This document shows positions 6,739 to 7,515 of a stretch of 7,515 nt of DNA, one piece after another. How positions within the stretch are numbered: position 1 is the stretch's first letter; each line of letters starts with the position of its first letter. The position numbers and the translations under genes were made by a program. The DNA is from Sphingobacteriales bacterium (GTDB lineage Bacteria; Bacteroidota; Bacteroidia; Chitinophagales; Chitinophagaceae), in contig CANJEF010000054.1 of assembly GCA_947472965.1 (NCBI GenBank), forward strand, positions 1 through 7,515, in the 5' to 3' direction. The notes under the pieces were generated by a model, which made no database searches, was not told the origin of the DNA, and worked only from the letters and a program-made list of their open reading frames with translations.

Positions 6739-6753
6739 ATAACATATAAATTG

Positions 6754-7158
6754 TTACTGTTTGTTTTTTTCATTTTCTTTTAGTAATTCCCATTGATGTT
6801 TGATAATATCCTTAAGGAAGTTTATATCTGTTTGTAGTTGGTTGATTAAATTTTCATACGCGTGTTCCTTTGCCTTGATCGATGAATCTTTGATTTCATC
6901 TAATGAGTTAATTACATCCGATTCTGTCAATTCAAATTCTTCAGGATTGGTTTGAAGAACTAATGTAATTTCTTTTAGTGTTTCTTTATTGATAATACCG
7001 GTTCTTTCGATGTAAGAAATCAGCGATCTTGTTTTGCCAATACTTTTTGCGAGATCTTCCTGTCTTATTCCTCTGTATGATCTAACACGTTTGATTTTTT
7101 GACCAATATGATTTTTTGGGTTTTTCACAATGCAATAGACAAAATATTTTTTTGTCAT
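6754..7158 (-). CDS. XRE-family helix-turn-helix regulator with C-terminal coiled coil
   Basis: This is a 134-residue probable transcriptional regulator. Residues about 17-72 form a Cro/C1-type helix-turn-helix domain: IGQKIKRVRSYRGIRQEDLA is the typical first helices and IGKTRSLISYIERTG (40-54) the recognition helix region. Residues about 80-133 are charged and helical with a heptad-like pattern (LINQLQTDINFLKDIIKHQWELL), probably a dimerising coiled coil; no protease, toxin or ligand domain is seen. The first 12 residues are a little longer than usual for the fold, and a GTG at residue 11 would be a possible alternative start. The ATG at 7158 is preferred because it is the only ATG in the frame and lies within a candidate operator. 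It converges on the Moco operon, so it need not control it. The gene is more AT-rich than the operon, and there is no toxin or restriction partner in view. Confidence 0.85.
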   Translation of the reverse strand: MTKKYFVYCIVKNPKNHIGQKIKRVRSYRGIRQEDLAKSIGKTRSLISYIERTGIINKETLKEITLVLQTNPEEFELTESDVINSLDEIKDSSIKAKEHAYENLINQLQTDINFLKDIIKHQWELLKENEKNKQ

Positions 7159-7176
7159 AATGACAATTTGTTGTCA
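7152..7176. promoter_or_regulatory. Candidate autoregulatory operator over the XRE gene start
   Basis: Three copies of one hexamer alternate in direction: TTGTCA (7152-7157), TGACAA (7161-7166) and TTGTCA (7171-7176), with centres 9 and 10 bp apart, about one helical turn. The first two lie in a perfect 15-bp palindrome, TTGTCAT-A-ATGACAA (7152-7166), which contains the minus-strand start codon at 7156-7158. The last two form TGACAA-4 nt-TTGTCA. Such dyads next to an XRE gene commonly bind its own dimer. Autorepression is inferred, not shown. Confidence 0.5.
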
Positions 7177-7281
7177 AAAAGCGAGTAAAACGATTAATCA
7201 TACAATTTTATTTAAACTTGTATACTATGTATGTTTTAGTTCTATTAAGCAAAAAATAGTATTCACACTATAATAATGTGC

Positions 7282-7317
7282 GTTTAAGAATATTGTTAGA
7301 AAACAATTTTCTTAAAC
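7282..7317. repeat. 36-nt near-perfect inverted repeat (hairpin)
   Basis: Arms of 16 nt, GTTTAAGAATATTGTT (7282-7297) and AACAATTTTCTTAAAC (7302-7317), pair at 15 of 16 positions (single T-T mismatch at 7291/7308) around the loop AGAA. It is not followed by a T-run on either strand, so it is not a standard intrinsic terminator. A second imperfect dyad, CACACTAT-A-ATAATGTG (7264-7280), lies directly beside it. A protein-binding site, an RNA hairpin or the remnant of a small mobile repeat are all possible. Confidence 0.6.
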
Positions 7318-7340
7318 TATAACATGATACAGTGAAAAAG

Positions 7341-7410
7341 ACGCCCCTTCCCGATGATTTCGCTTTGCTCTCCTCCTCGGTGCCACCCCGCCTATCCAGT
7401 CGGGGAGTTG
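7341..7410. repeat. GC-rich block resembling a dispersed intergenic repeat
   Basis: This 70-nt block has 44 G/C (63%) while the preceding 120 nt have 20%. It contains a stem-loop, CCCCG (7386-7390) with CGGGG (7401-7405), and C/T-rich runs such as CTCTCCTCCTCGG. It carries no sensible ORF. From general familiarity, GC-rich units of the type 'cggggtgg / ggagggg' are scattered between genes in many Bacteroidota genomes; assignment to such a family is inference and was not checked. Confidence 0.4.
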
Positions 7411-7478
7411 TTAAGAATGACTCGTCCTAAAAAAGTTTATATGTGTAATCAATAATCATGAAACCTGTTTACATAATT

Positions 7479-7498
7479 CCCCTCCTGGCCAGGAGGGG
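7479..7498. repeat. Perfect 20-bp GC-rich palindrome
   Basis: CCCCTCCTGG (7479-7488) is followed directly by its reverse complement CCAGGAGGGG (7489-7498), with no loop base. The site is only 17 nt from the window edge, and the sequence after it (GACTGACTTGT, 7505-7515) resembles GAATGACTCGT at 7415-7425 (9 of 11 identical). It may belong to a repeat unit that continues outside the window. Terminator function is unlikely without a T-run and with no spare loop. Confidence 0.55.
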
Positions 7499-7515
7499 TG
7501 CTGAGACTGACTTGT

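Larger units (their letters stand above)
7177..7515. other. Intergenic region without a recognisable gene
   Basis: I see no credible coding region, tRNA or rRNA in this stretch on either strand. From about 7180 to 7335 it is very AT-rich (24 G/C of 120 bases at 7201-7320) and probably carries the minus-strand promoter of the XRE gene, although no clear Bacteroidota-type promoter pair (TTTG and TAnnTTTG at proper spacing) could be fixed. From about 7340 the composition turns sharply GC-rich, then AT-rich again at 7426-7478, then a GC-rich palindrome follows. The mosaic suggests repeat insertion. Confidence 0.6.

Noticed and set aside
7172..7177. Minus-strand TTGACA as a -35 box of the XRE promoter
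   Set aside because: A -10 box at normal spacing would fall inside the coding sequence, and this promoter form is not the usual one in Bacteroidota; the hexamer is better explained as part of the repeated half-sites.
7269..7274. TATAAT as a plus-strand -10 element
   Set aside because: There is no matching -35 at proper spacing and no gene downstream; it is expected by chance in DNA of 20% G+C.
7341..7515. CRISPR array or tRNA in the GC-rich right end
   Set aside because: There are no regularly spaced identical repeats, and no cloverleaf or CCA-proximal tRNA features could be drawn.

Overview
The window looks like a chromosomal segment of a Bacteroidota bacterium, possibly of the Chitinophaga/Sphingobacterium side. 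This rests on moderately AT-rich DNA, near-absence of Shine-Dalgarno sequences before tightly packed genes, a MoaC-MoaB fusion, a MoeB-type enzyme with the 'NYRDLFP' variant of the zinc motif, and an XRE regulator with a C-terminal coiled coil. The taxonomic call is inference from sequence style, not from a marker gene.

Positions 9-6664 hold one compact plus-strand operon of eight genes for molybdenum cofactor (Moco) synthesis: moeA, a TauE/SafE (TSUP) membrane protein, moaD, moeB with a C-terminal rhodanese domain, moaE, a moaC-moaB fusion, an IscS/NifS-type cysteine desulfurase, and a MOSC-domain protein. Gaps run from a 4-nt overlap to 18 nt, so co-transcription and translational coupling are likely. 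The operon promoter lies outside the window, and the first gene starts 8 nt from the edge.

The genes cover most of the pathway. The MoaC domain makes cyclic pyranopterin monophosphate (cPMP). MoaD and MoaE insert two sulfurs to give molybdopterin. MoeB adenylates MoaD, and the desulfurase plus the rhodanese domain can supply the persulfide sulfur. The MoaB/MogA-like domain then adenylates molybdopterin and MoeA inserts molybdate. The MOSC protein is a likely Moco-using enzyme or Moco carrier of the mARC/YcbX type. MoaA, which catalyses the first step, is not present, nor are MobA and the molybdate ABC transporter. The TSUP protein may move a sulfur oxyanion, but its substrate cannot be read from the sequence.

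Positions 6665-6753 are a short AT-rich gap between convergent genes with weak hairpins. Positions 6754-7158 (minus strand) encode a small XRE-family DNA-binding protein. Three TTGTCA-type half-sites overlap its start codon and make a good candidate autoregulatory operator. Positions 7177-7515 contain no convincing gene. They hold a very AT-rich stretch (20% G+C over 7201-7320) with a 36-nt hairpin, then an abrupt GC-rich block (63% over 7341-7410), and a perfect 20-bp palindrome near the right edge. The last two look like dispersed intergenic repeat DNA.
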